A stretch of DNA of 16,727 nt, from the NCBI GenBank assembly GCA_937926185.1, contig CALEYM010000351.1, positions 1-16,727 of the forward strand, in the 5' to 3' direction. Under the pieces are notes generated by a model, which did not search any database, was not told where the DNA came from, and saw nothing but the letters and a program-made list of their open reading frames with translations. Positions 8,801 through 16,313 of the stretch are shown here, piece by piece; positions within the stretch are counted from its first letter, which is position 1; every line of letters starts with the position of its first letter. Both the position numbers and the translations under genes were made by a program. The DNA is from an uncultured Bacteroidota bacterium (GTDB taxonomy: Bacteria; Bacteroidota; Bacteroidia; Chitinophagales; Saprospiraceae).

Positions 8801-11800
8801 GCCAAACGGCAACTGTGCCGGTGGGCCGGCGGGGCCGTTGTGAACAGGCTGAAAAGAACCCGGCACATAGTTGAATCCAGCCGGCACCTGCACCCGTATT
8901 TTTTCATTGGCCGCGCTGGGGCCCAGGTTTCCGGGATTGATCACCGTGACGCGCAGGGGGACTTCCGCGCAAAAAGAAGCCGGAAAGGGCATGTCGAGCA
9001 GTATCTGATAATCGTTGCTTGCCGTTGGCTCGCCGGCGATAGACAATTCCGGCGCTACGAAACGGGAGGCGTCCTTGCGCGCGCCACAGACGTTGTTCCA
9101 GGAAGTGGAATAAAAAAAACGGGCGCCGTCGATATAATCGCAGTTGGTTTCCACCTGGAAGCGGATTTCGAGGGCGTTGGCCGGCGCCGCGAACACGCCC
9201 GGCAACCCGTCGATGCTGAACGGCGGCTGCGCAAAATCGAGCGACCACAACAGGCCGTCCGGCGTCACTACCGGATCGGGTATGGGGGCATTGACGCCGT
9301 TGTACACGACCGCGGCGCTGCCGGGAACATATACCTGGCCGGCCTGCGGCAGTTTTACCAGTACTTCCACTTCATACAGGTTGCCTTCATCCACGTTGAG
9401 CACTTTCACCGTGTAGTCGATCGGGTCGCAAAGACTGACTGCCGCTGCCGGACTTTCCGTGACGTTGACCTGGGCAAACCCCTCTTTAGGGATAAAAACC
9501 AGTTCCAACGGGTGATTCAGGACGCAGGGTTCGGCGTTGTCGCATTGAAGACCGGGCCGCAGTGTCAGGGTGTCGGGCACACAATCGATCAGTCCGGCTG
9601 TGATTTCAATGGTACGGCAGTCGTCTCCATCCAGACGAAGTCCGCGAAGGAGGATCGTGTTGCTGTCGGGGAATTCGAGCGAGAGTGGCTCGGGCGCGCC
9701 GAAATCGGTTACATCGGTTGCCCCGGTCAATTGCAGCGTGGCGCCGGGGCTTATAAAGATCAGGGGCTCAGGGATATTAAAGCCGGGAATAGGGTTGCAA
9801 TATTCCACGTACCAGGTCGGTATACGGCTGACGGACAAGGGCGCCGCCGTCGTCAGGCTCAGCTCGTTCAGGTCCGGTATGCCGGTGTTTTCGACGGATT
9901 GGACGACGTTTATTTGGTCGAACGAAGCCAGCAGGCGGCGTCCCACCACATCCGCCAGGGTGCGGGTGGTATCGGGCGGACACAGCAGGCGGGCGTCGAA
10001 CAGCAGCAAAGCGGGAGCGCCGCCTTTGTAATAGTCGGTCACCGGCAATCCCGGCGGGCGCAGGAACAACAGCCCGGGTTCTCCGGAAGCCAGTATAACG
10101 GGTGTGGGGTCGGCCAGGGGGATTTGTTGGGTTACCGGCAGCGCGGCAGCCCCGTCGCCCTCGTCGTATTGCCACACGGCACTGCCCGGTACGTATTCGT
10201 AGCCGGGGCCCAGGTTGACCCAAAGCGAGTCATAAACAAACAAGGGGCGGATCTCGCCGGGGAAAATGTCCGTATCGATTTTTGGCGAGTATCCCTGGAA
10301 AAAATTCAACTCCACGCGCAAATTTTCACAAACTTCGAGGGGGAAATTTTGCCCTACCGAAAAGGCATAATCCGGGTTGATGACCCCGAATTCTGTGTTT
10401 TTCATTTTACATAACACCGAATCGCCGTGATACATGAACGGAAACCGCACGCGCAGATCGTCGAGGAGAGTCAGGTCTTCGTTGGGTACGTCCTCATTCA
10501 CGTGCGCCCTGATCTCCAGTTCGATCCGGTCGCCCGGCGTCAGGCGAACGCCGCCGGCAAACAGGCAACCGCCCGGCTGGGTCAGCGGCAGCAGCGTGAT
10601 CTCCCAGATATGATACCCTTTCCACACGTATTCGTCCGTGACGAGTTGATCGCACAGGTAGGATTGGCCGCTCTCGGCATCCACCAGGGTGATGGCCGAA
10701 TTAAGGCGTTTAAAGTACGGGCCGTTAAAATCATTGAAATAATACACCTGAATTTGCACGCTGTCGAACATATCTCCCACAGTTCCATCTATCAGCGCCG
10801 ACGCGCGGAATAAAACGGTGTCGTAGGGAATGGCGGTGCTCAAAGCCAGCCCCGGCGTGTTGGGGTCGACGCGGGTGGTCATGGCATGGTCGGTAAAACC
10901 GAGCGTAACGCGTTGCACCCAAAAAGAGTCGGCAAAAATGCCGTGCATTTGCGCGCTGTCTTCAGGGCGCGGGCAATCGAGGGTAAAGTGATCGGTGGCA
11001 GCGCATAAGAGTTGCAATTCCTGGTCGCAGCCGTCGCCGCAGGTCCAGGTCATCAGTACTTCCGCCTGGTAAGTGCGCGGCCGGTAAGGCGGGGTGCAAA
11101 TGGCCGAATCGTCGATGTCGGGCGGACACACCGTCACCAGTGGCAGCACAAGATTGCCAGCGGGTTTGGGCAAGAGCAGGTAGAGGGTGTCGCCGGCGGC
11201 CCAATTGGGCAGGGCGGCCCCGTCGAGTGTGGGTTGGAAAACGGCCGGCGCCGTTAAAACCTCCGGCAAAATAAAGTGCAGGATCAGGCTGTCGTTTGGG
11301 CACTGCGCGTCGAGGCCCGTAAAACTCAGATTCAGGCCGTATTCGAAGTCGTATTGTTTGCCAGCTTCCAGCAAAAATTCGTTCGCGTCGTCAAAACCCT
11401 CGCCGGAAAAGGCAATACCCGTGCCGAGGTTTGCCGGCCATGCCGAGCTGACCGTACTGCCGCAGGTATTGGTGAAGGTGACCCGCGAGCCGATATACCA
11501 GGCGGCCAGCGCATTGTTGCAGGCGATGCAGCCGGGATCGAACCCGACGTTGAGGGTCAGCACAGCCGAATTGCCCGGGGCCAGGTCGTCGTATTGGCCG
11601 TCGCCGTCTTCGTCCGACAAGCCGCCCGGCCCGTCGGGGTCGGCGGTGAGGGTCGACAGGGGTATCCGGTACGCCTCCGCGGAACCCGGCGCCGAAACGT
11701 CGGTCAAAGCCGTAAAACCGGCGCTAAAAAAGTTCATGGGCAGACATTCCACCTTTTGCCAGGTCTCCGGCGGGTCGGTGGGGAAGCCGTAGTAGCCGGC

Positions 11801-12745
11801 GATCCACTCGAGGTTCAGTGCCGGCGCGTTGCCGGTGTTGTTGATCCGGATTTCCAGGGGCCCCGGCGTGCAGGGGCCGGGTGGTACGAAAGGCGCGTTT
11901 GCGCTGACTGCCACGTTAGGCGCCGCGCTGAATGCCGCCGACAAGGAGTAAAAATCGAATTTCGACGAGGTGCAGGTTTCCCCGTCCGGGCAACGCCAGC
12001 CGTATTGGACGATCAGGTTGTTGTTGGGGCAGCCGCTGAGGCGCAGGGTTTGGGTTACCACTAGCGAGTCGAGGTGCGACAGCAGGCTGTCGGGGCCCAG
12101 GTCGGCGCCGCTCAGGATCAGCGTATCGCCCTTCACGGTACCGGTCGTATTGATCAGTTCAACGCCTGTATGTGCAAAAGTATCGATGATAAACAATTGA
12201 AAAACAGCGCCAAAACCTTCGTTCCTGAGCGTAAAGGTGCGGGTAAAGAGGTCGCCGGTGGCGCCGGTGTAGTTCCAGTTTTGCCCCGGGGTGAGCGAAA
12301 CGACGGGTACGCGCACGTTGTATTCGCTGCCAAACAGCGGGTCGTGCGGCATGCCGCCGGCGTTGATCCGGATGGTGTCGCGCACGCCGCCCTGATCGGG
12401 CGCCGAGCAGCCCACGCGCACCCGGAGTTGGAAGGAGAGACCGGCGTTGCCGTTTATCGCCGGCAGTGAAAAAACGGGGCAGCGCGGATCGGAACCGTCG
12501 GCCACGATCAGTCCGGTCACGGCGGTGTATTGCAGCCCTTCCGGCAGGCAGTATTGCAGCGTACCGGCGGCTTGCGGCTGGGGCGAACTATTCGTCAGGG
12601 TGATCCGGTAAACGACTTCCTGGCAGGGCGAAAGGTCGTTAGGAATAGTCGTTTGCAGGGTAAAAACGGAGGCAGTGGCGGAAAAAGCCAGCAGGGCCAA
12701 AGCGGATAGCCCCTGTATGCACAGGTTGCTAAGAGGTAACGGCAT
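5843..12745 (-). CDS. 2300-residue surface protein with DUF11-like modules, SprB repeats and T9SS type B domain
   Basis: Residues 8-26 (ALALLAFSATAS region) form a signal peptide. Up to about residue 1590 there are Cys-containing beta-sandwich modules of the DUF11/conserved-repeat kind, with the recurrent signature YVPGS at about 848, 1140 and 1293. Two calcium-loop-like stretches are visible: DEDGDGQYDD (near 380) and DVDQNGQLDAADP (near 1440). Seven SprB-type repeats follow (about 1593-2117), then a C-terminal gliding-motility-associated (CHU_C) domain (about 2200-2300; APNVISID, LRIFDRWGELVFE, WNGAWRGQKPVPGVFVWYAEVEY), the T9SS type B sorting signal. Proteins of this build are large adhesins or surface proteins of Bacteroidota; SprB itself is the gliding adhesin, but this gene is not shown to be its orthologue. 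The start has no Shine-Dalgarno, as usual here. It precedes the 1448-residue gene on the same strand and may be cotranscribed. Confidence 0.93.
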   Translation of the reverse strand: MPLPLSNLCIQGLSALALLAFSATASVFTLQTTIPNDLSPCQEVVYRITLTNSSPQPQAAGTLQYCLPEGLQYTAVTGLIVADGSDPRCPVFSLPAINGNAGLSFQLRVRVGCSAPDQGGVRDTIRINAGGMPHDPLFGSEYNVRVPVVSLTPGQNWNYTGATGDLFTRTFTLRNEGFGAVFQLFIIDTFAHTGVELINTTGTVKGDTLILSGADLGPDSLLSHLDSLVVTQTLRLSGCPNNNLIVQYGWRCPDGETCTSSKFDFYSLSAAFSAAPNVAVSANAPFVPPGPCTPGPLEIRINNTGNAPALNLEWIAGYYGFPTDPPETWQKVECLPMNFFSAGFTALTDVSAPGSAEAYRIPLSTLTADPDGPGGLSDEDGDGQYDDLAPGNSAVLTLNVGFDPGCIACNNALAAWYIGSRVTFTNTCGSTVSSAWPANLGTGIAFSGEGFDDANEFLLEAGKQYDFEYGLNLSFTGLDAQCPNDSLILHFILPEVLTAPAVFQPTLDGAALPNWAAGDTLYLLLPKPAGNLVLPLVTVCPPDIDDSAICTPPYRPRTYQAEVLMTWTCGDGCDQELQLLCAATDHFTLDCPRPEDSAQMHGIFADSFWVQRVTLGFTDHAMTTRVDPNTPGLALSTAIPYDTVLFRASALIDGTVGDMFDSVQIQVYYFNDFNGPYFKRLNSAITLVDAESGQSYLCDQLVTDEYVWKGYHIWEITLLPLTQPGGCLFAGGVRLTPGDRIELEIRAHVNEDVPNEDLTLLDDLRVRFPFMYHGDSVLCKMKNTEFGVINPDYAFSVGQNFPLEVCENLRVELNFFQGYSPKIDTDIFPGEIRPLFVYDSLWVNLGPGYEYVPGSAVWQYDEGDGAAALPVTQQIPLADPTPVILASGEPGLLFLRPPGLPVTDYYKGGAPALLLFDARLLCPPDTTRTLADVVGRRLLASFDQINVVQSVENTGIPDLNELSLTTAAPLSVSRIPTWYVEYCNPIPGFNIPEPLIFISPGATLQLTGATDVTDFGAPEPLSLEFPDSNTILLRGLRLDGDDCRTIEITAGLIDCVPDTLTLRPGLQCDNAEPCVLNHPLELVFIPKEGFAQVNVTESPAAAVSLCDPIDYTVKVLNVDEGNLYEVEVLVKLPQAGQVYVPGSAAVVYNGVNAPIPDPVVTPDGLLWSLDFAQPPFSIDGLPGVFAAPANALEIRFQVETNCDYIDGARFFYSTSWNNVCGARKDASRFVAPELSIAGEPTASNDYQILLDMPFPASFCAEVPLRVTVINPGNLGPSAANEKIRVQVPAGFNYVPGSFQPVHNGPAGPPAQLPFGEVLFLYFNMPAGVAAGDSVVFLFNIQNTVVTPACSESYDFLVQTLLTQNVACDNAGCDIDFITRETPFSTVFEKPSYLLSDPSGSGQSLDANQENWQIEFLINNTAANLPGGGALQVEIRLDVDQNGQLDAADPLLQTVAADVNGLLPGAARLFLETVNVPGIAACSGIWIALTDTVCSCTQGAIYIPFIPLENSGTDTAVCAGYPLQTGAVPANNYQYEWIPASPWLSDAGAANPVYLYQGNFGGGQLFSETIVLKTTRPAGCVSFDTVRITTRLVELSLNASPALCWGDSTGSISSVALGAEAPVTYTWNEPALTGDQLTDIPAGDYTLIVVDSLGCADTASVTVTQPEPLSVALTPSDYNGFGIPCAGLADGSITAVAGGGTPGYQYAWSPVGSGPVLDNLPAGDYTVTATDTNGCTAEGALTLNEPQPLVLDTLVTDAICPGGANGELTVSIQGGVPPFTANGQAVSGSVWTQNNLVAGTYTVTVTDANNCSAQISAFVDSLLSAFTLTTDSSTCFADTDGMASIQGSGYPPFQYAWPGGANGAVFTGAAGTYTCTVTDALGCSYLLTAEIEQPELLVAGADIVHPACFGDSTGRISLNASGGTAPYQFAPAGPVLSGLPDGVYPFLITDAHGCTAAIDAVLAAPAPLNLSLNAVDVVCHGSSTGQVNTLSGGGVPPFSFQWSNGADGTNISDVPAGSYTVTLTDANGCAITDSSAVQEPPAYEPVFRPVQIPCAGKTNGVLSVENLPSGTLYGLDQQPFTKTNLFERIRGGIRILNIEDSLGCAFQFEYEMPELPLELGRVFSDTVIHIGDSVLLYTEINPALPPGIMVDVQWLSLIAALSGCDTCPELWVKPLRTTPYPVRFTTPEGCVWEQQVLVGVLRDSVYAPNVISIDAQQPQNQYFTLYTRPGALNRINSLRIFDRWGELVFERLNFAPNEFSLGWNGAWRGQKPVPGVFVWYAEVEYADGAAELLKGDVTVLR
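6397..7967 (-). repeat. Array of seven SprB-type repeats within the 2300-residue protein
   Basis: Each unit of about 70-80 residues has the pattern C-(F/W/H/P)-G-(D/x)-(S/A)-T/N-G near its start, a GG.PP(F/Y)xxxW centre, and ends with PAGxYTVTxTDANGC and a proline-rich link such as EPQPL. Six units are clear. The seventh, next to the C-terminal domain, is degenerate: it keeps IPCAGKTNG and EDSLGC but has lost the GG.PP and AGxYT parts. Protein-level tandem repeats; DNA identity between units is low to moderate by eye. Confidence 0.8.
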
Positions 12746-12885
12746 AAGTCAGCGGGATGTTTAGACAAACCAGAAATCGGATTAAAATAAACGGCCGGAT
12801 GCGAGGCCATTTAATTTTCGCACAAAACCGGTACCAAAAACGCTGCTGAAATGCCGCCTTTAAGCCATAAAGTTATTTTGGCCGC

Positions 12886-13086
12886 TTACTTCCGCATCTT
12901 TTTGGACATTTTCTTTGGGAACAAACCGGATTTACTTTTGCCGGAGGACTTGAGCTCGCCTTTTTTATTCACCGGCGCAGCCAGGCTCTCATTGGCCGGG
13001 CAGCCGCTTTTCTGGCTGCACGACGGCGCCAGCAGCGCGACGGAAAAAATGAAGGAGAGAAAAATCAGGAAACGGAACCTTGTCAT
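12886..13086 (-). CDS. Small predicted lipoprotein with lysine-rich tail
   Basis: 66 residues. The N-terminus MTRFRF is followed by a hydrophobic stretch (6-20) and ALLAPSC, which could be a lipobox with the lipidated cysteine at 23, although proline at -2 is unusual. A second cysteine follows in SQKSGCPANES. The C-terminal half is basic (KKGELKSSGKSKSGLFPKKM...). Short Bacteroidota proteins with this SGCP...KKGEL...LFPK arrangement are familiar to me, so I take it as a real gene; the function is unknown. It sits 33 bp after the GT-C-like gene and 140 bp before the 2300-residue gene, on the same strand, so cotranscription with the former is likely. The start at 13086 is the only ATG that gives the whole signal sequence. 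Confidence 0.75.
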   Translation of the reverse strand: MTRFRFLIFLSFIFSVALLAPSCSQKSGCPANESLAAPVNKKGELKSSGKSKSGLFPKKMSKKMRK

Positions 13087-13119
13087 TAATGCGTTTTTTT
13101 TGATATAATTTGTAAAAAA

Positions 13120-14799
13120 TCACTTCACCTCTATCCATTGTCCGTTTTCAGGGTAAATAACGGCTGTTTCGGGGCGTTTTTCTTTTAGTTCCAATTCAAC
13201 ATGCCATTCTTTCATCCGGAACTGGTAACGTTCGTTTTCGTAATCTGTTGCCCCGATCCCGTTTCGCCACCACCAGTTGCCGTCCTGCCGGAAACTGACT
13301 TTGTACAACAGCCCCGCTTTGTCTTTTTCTACTTTTATCCCGTCGGAAGGGCTGTTTTGGTTGAACTGGGCGACTTCCCACATATTGCCGGCGAAGGCCC
13401 GGCCCCGCCGCAGTTCGAGCGCCTCGTTGAAACCGTTGGGCTGGCCGATGATCCGCATCATAAACACGCCCCGGTAGTTGTCGGGAGACGCCAGGATGAC
13501 GATTTCTTTGCGGTCGTACCAGCGAAAATCCTGCACCAGGCTGTCAAATATTTTTTCGGACATGGCCCAATACCGGTTCATGCCGGCCAGCAGGTGCAAG
13601 GAAACGACGAGCAGCGCCAGCATGATCAGCCGTGCCGGAATTTTGGGCAAAAACGACAACAGCATCGCGAACCCGAGCCAGCCGAATCCCGAAGCGAAAT
13701 AACCGTAACGGTCGTTTTCAGACAATTGCAAATAGCAAAAATAGAGATTGGCTACCGGCAGCAAGGCGATAAAAAACCAGGCAAAGGCTGCGCCGGCCCA
13801 TTGCAGACGGGCCTCCGCACGGCGGAAAAATGCCAGCCAGCACAGCGCGGCCAGGCTCAGCAGCGCGATGCCCAGCCAAAGCGGCCAGCCGGCATCCAAC
13901 CCGTCGAACAGGCGGGTTTTGTCGGCGTGTTCCCAATGTCGCGCAAAGCCGAATTGTTTGACGGCGTATTTCAGCATGGTAGCCAGCAGCACTTTGGGCT
14001 GTATGTTCAAATGCGTTTCGGCGCCGTAGTGCCCCACCCAATCGCCGATGCGTATTTTGTTGATAACGAAATACAGGGCGATCAGGCCTGCCTGCGGCGC
14101 CAGGATTTTGCCCAGCTGCGCGGGTAGCCGCGTCCCGGCATTAATGGAAAAATGCCGGACTACGATCAGCGCCAGCAATAACCCCGGAATGACCAGCGAC
14201 CACTCGAAGGCGAACAGGGCAAGCGCGAAAAACAACTGGATTTGCCACCAATCGCGGCGGCTTCCCGTGTAGAGGTAATCGAGGGTACGATGCATGGCCA
14301 TCAGCGCGAAAAACAGGGCCAGGAGGTAGTGCAGACAAACGCGCCACACGACCACTTCGGCTGAATATGGGGAAAGCAGGAATAAAGTCGCGGCGGTGAA
14401 TGCAATAAAATAAGGCTGCCCGGAAGGCGTATGATGAAACAAGCGCAGGGCCAAACGGAACAACAACCAGGCATTCAGGCCGTGTAAAATGGCGAAAACT
14501 CCGTACCATACGGGGCTGTTGGCGCCAAACAGCCAATACAACAGGTAATTGCCAAAGTGCAGCACCGGGTGCAGGCCCGGATAACCGAAACTGCCCGGCG
14601 CCCCGGCCCAACCCTCGCGGTTGTAGGCGTACTGCCAGCCCAGCCAGTCCATCACGAAGCCGGCGTCGCGGGTGGGCCAATACACGGCCAGCGCGGTCAG
14701 AATAAACAGCAGGGGGATGAGTCTGGGATTCAGGACAACCTGTTTCTGCCCCGCCAGTTCGGTGGTATGGCCATACATGGAGATGGGTATGTTGTCCAT
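13120..14799 (-). CDS. Polytopic GT-C / TMTC-like membrane protein, putative glycosyltransferase
   Basis: 559 residues with about ten or eleven hydrophobic segments between residues 27 and 405, then a soluble C-terminal part of about 150 residues. The first extracytoplasmic loop carries aspartates at 45 and 51 (RDAGFVMDWLGW), the place where GT-C enzymes have their acidic catalytic residue. Then come HPVLHFGNYLLYWLFG, LHGLNAWLLFRL, LSPYSAEVVVW and ENDRYGYFAS, which parallel the order of motifs in TMTC-type O-mannosyltransferases (NWHPLTW..., LHPLRVESVAW, ERYLYLPS), but no TPR repeats follow. Such enzymes use lipid-linked sugars on the periplasmic side to modify proteins or glycans. The ATG lies one base after the stop of the metalloprotease gene, so translation is probably coupled. 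A lipid or polysaccharide substrate is equally possible; the exact activity is not proven. Confidence 0.85.
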   Translation of the reverse strand: MDNIPISMYGHTTELAGQKQVVLNPRLIPLLFILTALAVYWPTRDAGFVMDWLGWQYAYNREGWAGAPGSFGYPGLHPVLHFGNYLLYWLFGANSPVWYGVFAILHGLNAWLLFRLALRLFHHTPSGQPYFIAFTAATLFLLSPYSAEVVVWRVCLHYLLALFFALMAMHRTLDYLYTGSRRDWWQIQLFFALALFAFEWSLVIPGLLLALIVVRHFSINAGTRLPAQLGKILAPQAGLIALYFVINKIRIGDWVGHYGAETHLNIQPKVLLATMLKYAVKQFGFARHWEHADKTRLFDGLDAGWPLWLGIALLSLAALCWLAFFRRAEARLQWAGAAFAWFFIALLPVANLYFCYLQLSENDRYGYFASGFGWLGFAMLLSFLPKIPARLIMLALLVVSLHLLAGMNRYWAMSEKIFDSLVQDFRWYDRKEIVILASPDNYRGVFMMRIIGQPNGFNEALELRRGRAFAGNMWEVAQFNQNSPSDGIKVEKDKAGLLYKVSFRQDGNWWWRNGIGATDYENERYQFRMKEWHVELELKEKRPETAVIYPENGQWIEVK

Positions 14800-14800
14800 T

Positions 14801-16075
14801 TCAGCGCTTATTTCTGTTGCGTTTTGGGTTGTCGGCTATATTTTCCAGCAGGGGTTGCCGCAAAATACGGACTTCGCCGCGAACGCCATTTTGTTCCTGC
14901 ACAAAAATACCTTCCCAGGTTTTGCCGCAGGCGTTGTGCAGCCGGCAACCGTCGAGACAAAGTTGTCCGCCGGGTTGTACGGTGATGCGTGCGCCCGGCG
15001 GCAAAGATACCCGGCAGGAGAGATGCAATACTCCTCCTGGCGCCACGCTGATGTGGCCTTCGAGGTCGCGGGCGCCGGTCCAGGCGACCGAGTCGGCGAT
15101 AACGACGGCGCGATCTTCCCGCAGGGTGCACCAGGTGGGGATTAGGCAACGCCTGACCGCGCTTTTTTCGTTGGCCAGGGTAGCTTGGGCGCGCCCGATC
15201 TGACAGGGGGTCAGGGCCAGCTGGTAGGCATTATAATCCATCATGTTATTGGTGGCTTGGTCGCGGCAGGGCGGGTCTTTCGATCCGGTCCAGCATTTGT
15301 TGGGGTGGTTTTCGGTGTCGGGGCAGCCGTCTTCCACCCAGGCGTGGCCGATGCCGAGGATATGGCCGACCTCGTGGTTGAGCAGCCCGTCGAAACTCTC
15401 GGGGCCTTCGCTGCTTTCCAATACGCCGGCCATCTTGAGCGCGGTTCCGAGCGCGATACCCTGACCGTTGGGCCGGTAGGTTTTGGAGCCAAAGCTGTCG
15501 CGCGGGTGCACCTGCAAAAAGATGTTCAGGATGGTGTCGGCGCCGAAGGCGTATTTTTGAATGACTTTGCGATCATAATTGTTCTGGTATTTCCCCGACG
15601 ATACGAAATAATACAGATCGTCGTCGTAGTGGAAATAAATGCCTTCGTCGCCGGGTACCGGCTGTGGCGTCAGCGCGTAACGGTATCCCTTGGGCAACAC
15701 GCGTGTACCTTCCGGCGAACGCCAGTTGCGCTCGTTGACGGCCAGGTCTTCGTTCGAGCGTTTCACCAGTTCGCGCAGGAATACCCGCACGGAATCGGCC
15801 GGGCGGTGCGCGGTACTGTCGGTTTTGTCCATTACGTGAAAGTTGATGCGCAGGTAGCGCATGGGCAGGTATTCGGGGTGTTCCGGATCGGGCAGGCAGC
15901 CCTCCCAGTCGGCGCAGGAGGTGGCAGCCGGCCGGACAGGCGCGCGTTGGCCGGGAGGCGGTTCGGTTTGAGGCATTGCAATTGCCGGGGGCAGTACGAA
16001 GCGCTCCGTGCGCAGGCGGGGCGCGCAGGCTGCTGCCGTCAGGAATAATATGGTGATCGGGAAAACGAGTTTCAT
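14801..16075 (-). CDS. Predicted M43 (pappalysin-type) metalloprotease lipoprotein
   Basis: 424 residues. The signal peptide ends in LTAAAC, giving a lipoprotein cysteine at 17. The metzincin zinc site HEVGHILGIGH is at about 234-244 with the Met-turn NNMMDYN at about 275-280; between them is a cysteine-bearing stretch (DGCPDTENHPNKCW...CRDQ) typical of Bacteroidota M43 enzymes, where it binds calcium and forms disulfides. Three histidines and the catalytic Glu are all present, so it should be active. After the protease come residues of about 325-405 that look like the first turns of a right-handed beta-helix (HISVAPGGVLHL, ITVQPGGQLCLDG, WEGIFVQ). The protein then ends in a basic tail, so the helix is short. 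Likely located on the outer membrane. It is followed after one base by the GT-C-like gene and preceded by a candidate promoter. Natural substrate unknown. Confidence 0.9.
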   Translation of the reverse strand: MKLVFPITILFLTAAACAPRLRTERFVLPPAIAMPQTEPPPGQRAPVRPAATSCADWEGCLPDPEHPEYLPMRYLRINFHVMDKTDSTAHRPADSVRVFLRELVKRSNEDLAVNERNWRSPEGTRVLPKGYRYALTPQPVPGDEGIYFHYDDDLYYFVSSGKYQNNYDRKVIQKYAFGADTILNIFLQVHPRDSFGSKTYRPNGQGIALGTALKMAGVLESSEGPESFDGLLNHEVGHILGIGHAWVEDGCPDTENHPNKCWTGSKDPPCRDQATNNMMDYNAYQLALTPCQIGRAQATLANEKSAVRRCLIPTWCTLREDRAVVIADSVAWTGARDLEGHISVAPGGVLHLSCRVSLPPGARITVQPGGQLCLDGCRLHNACGKTWEGIFVQEQNGVRGEVRILRQPLLENIADNPKRNRNKR

Positions 16076-16142
16076 GACGCCGGGGGATGATTAAGGCCAC
16101 TGAGGCCGGCTTGCCACAGCAGGTTGAGTAATTCACGGGGTT

Positions 16143-16173
16143 CAAAAGTCTTTTGATAGAAAATCGCGACAAA
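16143..16173 (-). promoter_or_regulatory. Candidate promoter of the metalloprotease-membrane protein operon
   Basis: On the minus strand TTTG (16173-16170) is followed by exactly 19 bases and then GACTTTTG (16150-16143), which matches the Bacteroidota -7 box TAnnTTTG except for the first base. Transcription would begin about 16137, giving a leader of about 60 nt before the ATG at 16075. It lies directly downstream of the inverted repeat at 16177-16236. Confidence 0.35.
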
Positions 16174-16176
16174 TTT

Positions 16177-16236
16177 TTCACCACGGAGACACGGAGTGGT
16201 TCCTTGCAGGACAAGTCTCCGTGTCTCCGCGGTGAA
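16177..16236. repeat. Extragenic 20-bp inverted repeat (hairpin), REP-like
   Basis: The left arm 16177-16196 (TTCACCACGGAGACACGGAG) and right arm 16217-16236 are reverse complements with one mismatch, which is a tolerated G-T pair in RNA. The 20-nt loop holds a small nested stem (TCCT 16201-16204, AGGA 16208-16211). Sequences containing ACGGAGACACGGAG are familiar as dispersed extragenic elements in several phyla, from memory. No U tract follows on either strand, so it is not a standard intrinsic terminator, though it lies between the rhodanese and metalloprotease genes and could still attenuate or protect mRNA. Confidence 0.85.
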
Positions 16237-16284
16237 TTAAAATAATCTACGGCGGGGAGATTTTAGCATACCCTTTTGCCCCCC

Positions 16285-16296
16285 CTCCGCGGTGAA
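16285..16296. repeat. Extra half copy of the inverted-repeat arm
   Basis: CTCCGCGGTGAA is identical to 16225-16236, the outer end of the right arm of the neighbouring inverted repeat, and lies in the same orientation 60 bp away, directly after a run of seven C (16279-16285). It suggests a remnant of a second element or a partial duplication just after the rhodanese stop codon. Confidence 0.6.
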
Positions 16297-16313
16297 ACAG
16301 GTAAAGACGGCGG

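Noticed and set aside
8840..10414. Long plus-strand open frame (524 codons) opposite the 2300-residue gene
   Set aside because: Same reason: biased composition (many Arg, Gln, Gly) and no domain; the opposite frame is continuous for 2300 residues with conserved modules.
5843..12745. Naming the 2300-residue gene sprB or a gliding gene
   Set aside because: SprB repeats and the CHU_C domain occur in many Bacteroidota surface proteins, and no other gliding or T9SS machinery gene is in the window.
12746..12885. Promoter or terminator in the 140-bp gap before the 2300-residue gene
   Set aside because: I found only weak partial matches (for example TATTTTAA without a TTG at the right distance) and a 4-bp GGCC stem, not enough to report.
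15185..16048. Plus-strand open frame opposite the metalloprotease
   Set aside because: The opposite strand holds the complete HEVGHILGIGH site and lipoprotein signal; the plus frame has no features.
16177..16236. Inverted repeat as a standard rho-independent terminator
   Set aside because: The stem is good, but neither strand has a U tract directly after it (ATTAAAATAAT on one side, AAAATTTG on the other), and the loop is 20 nt.
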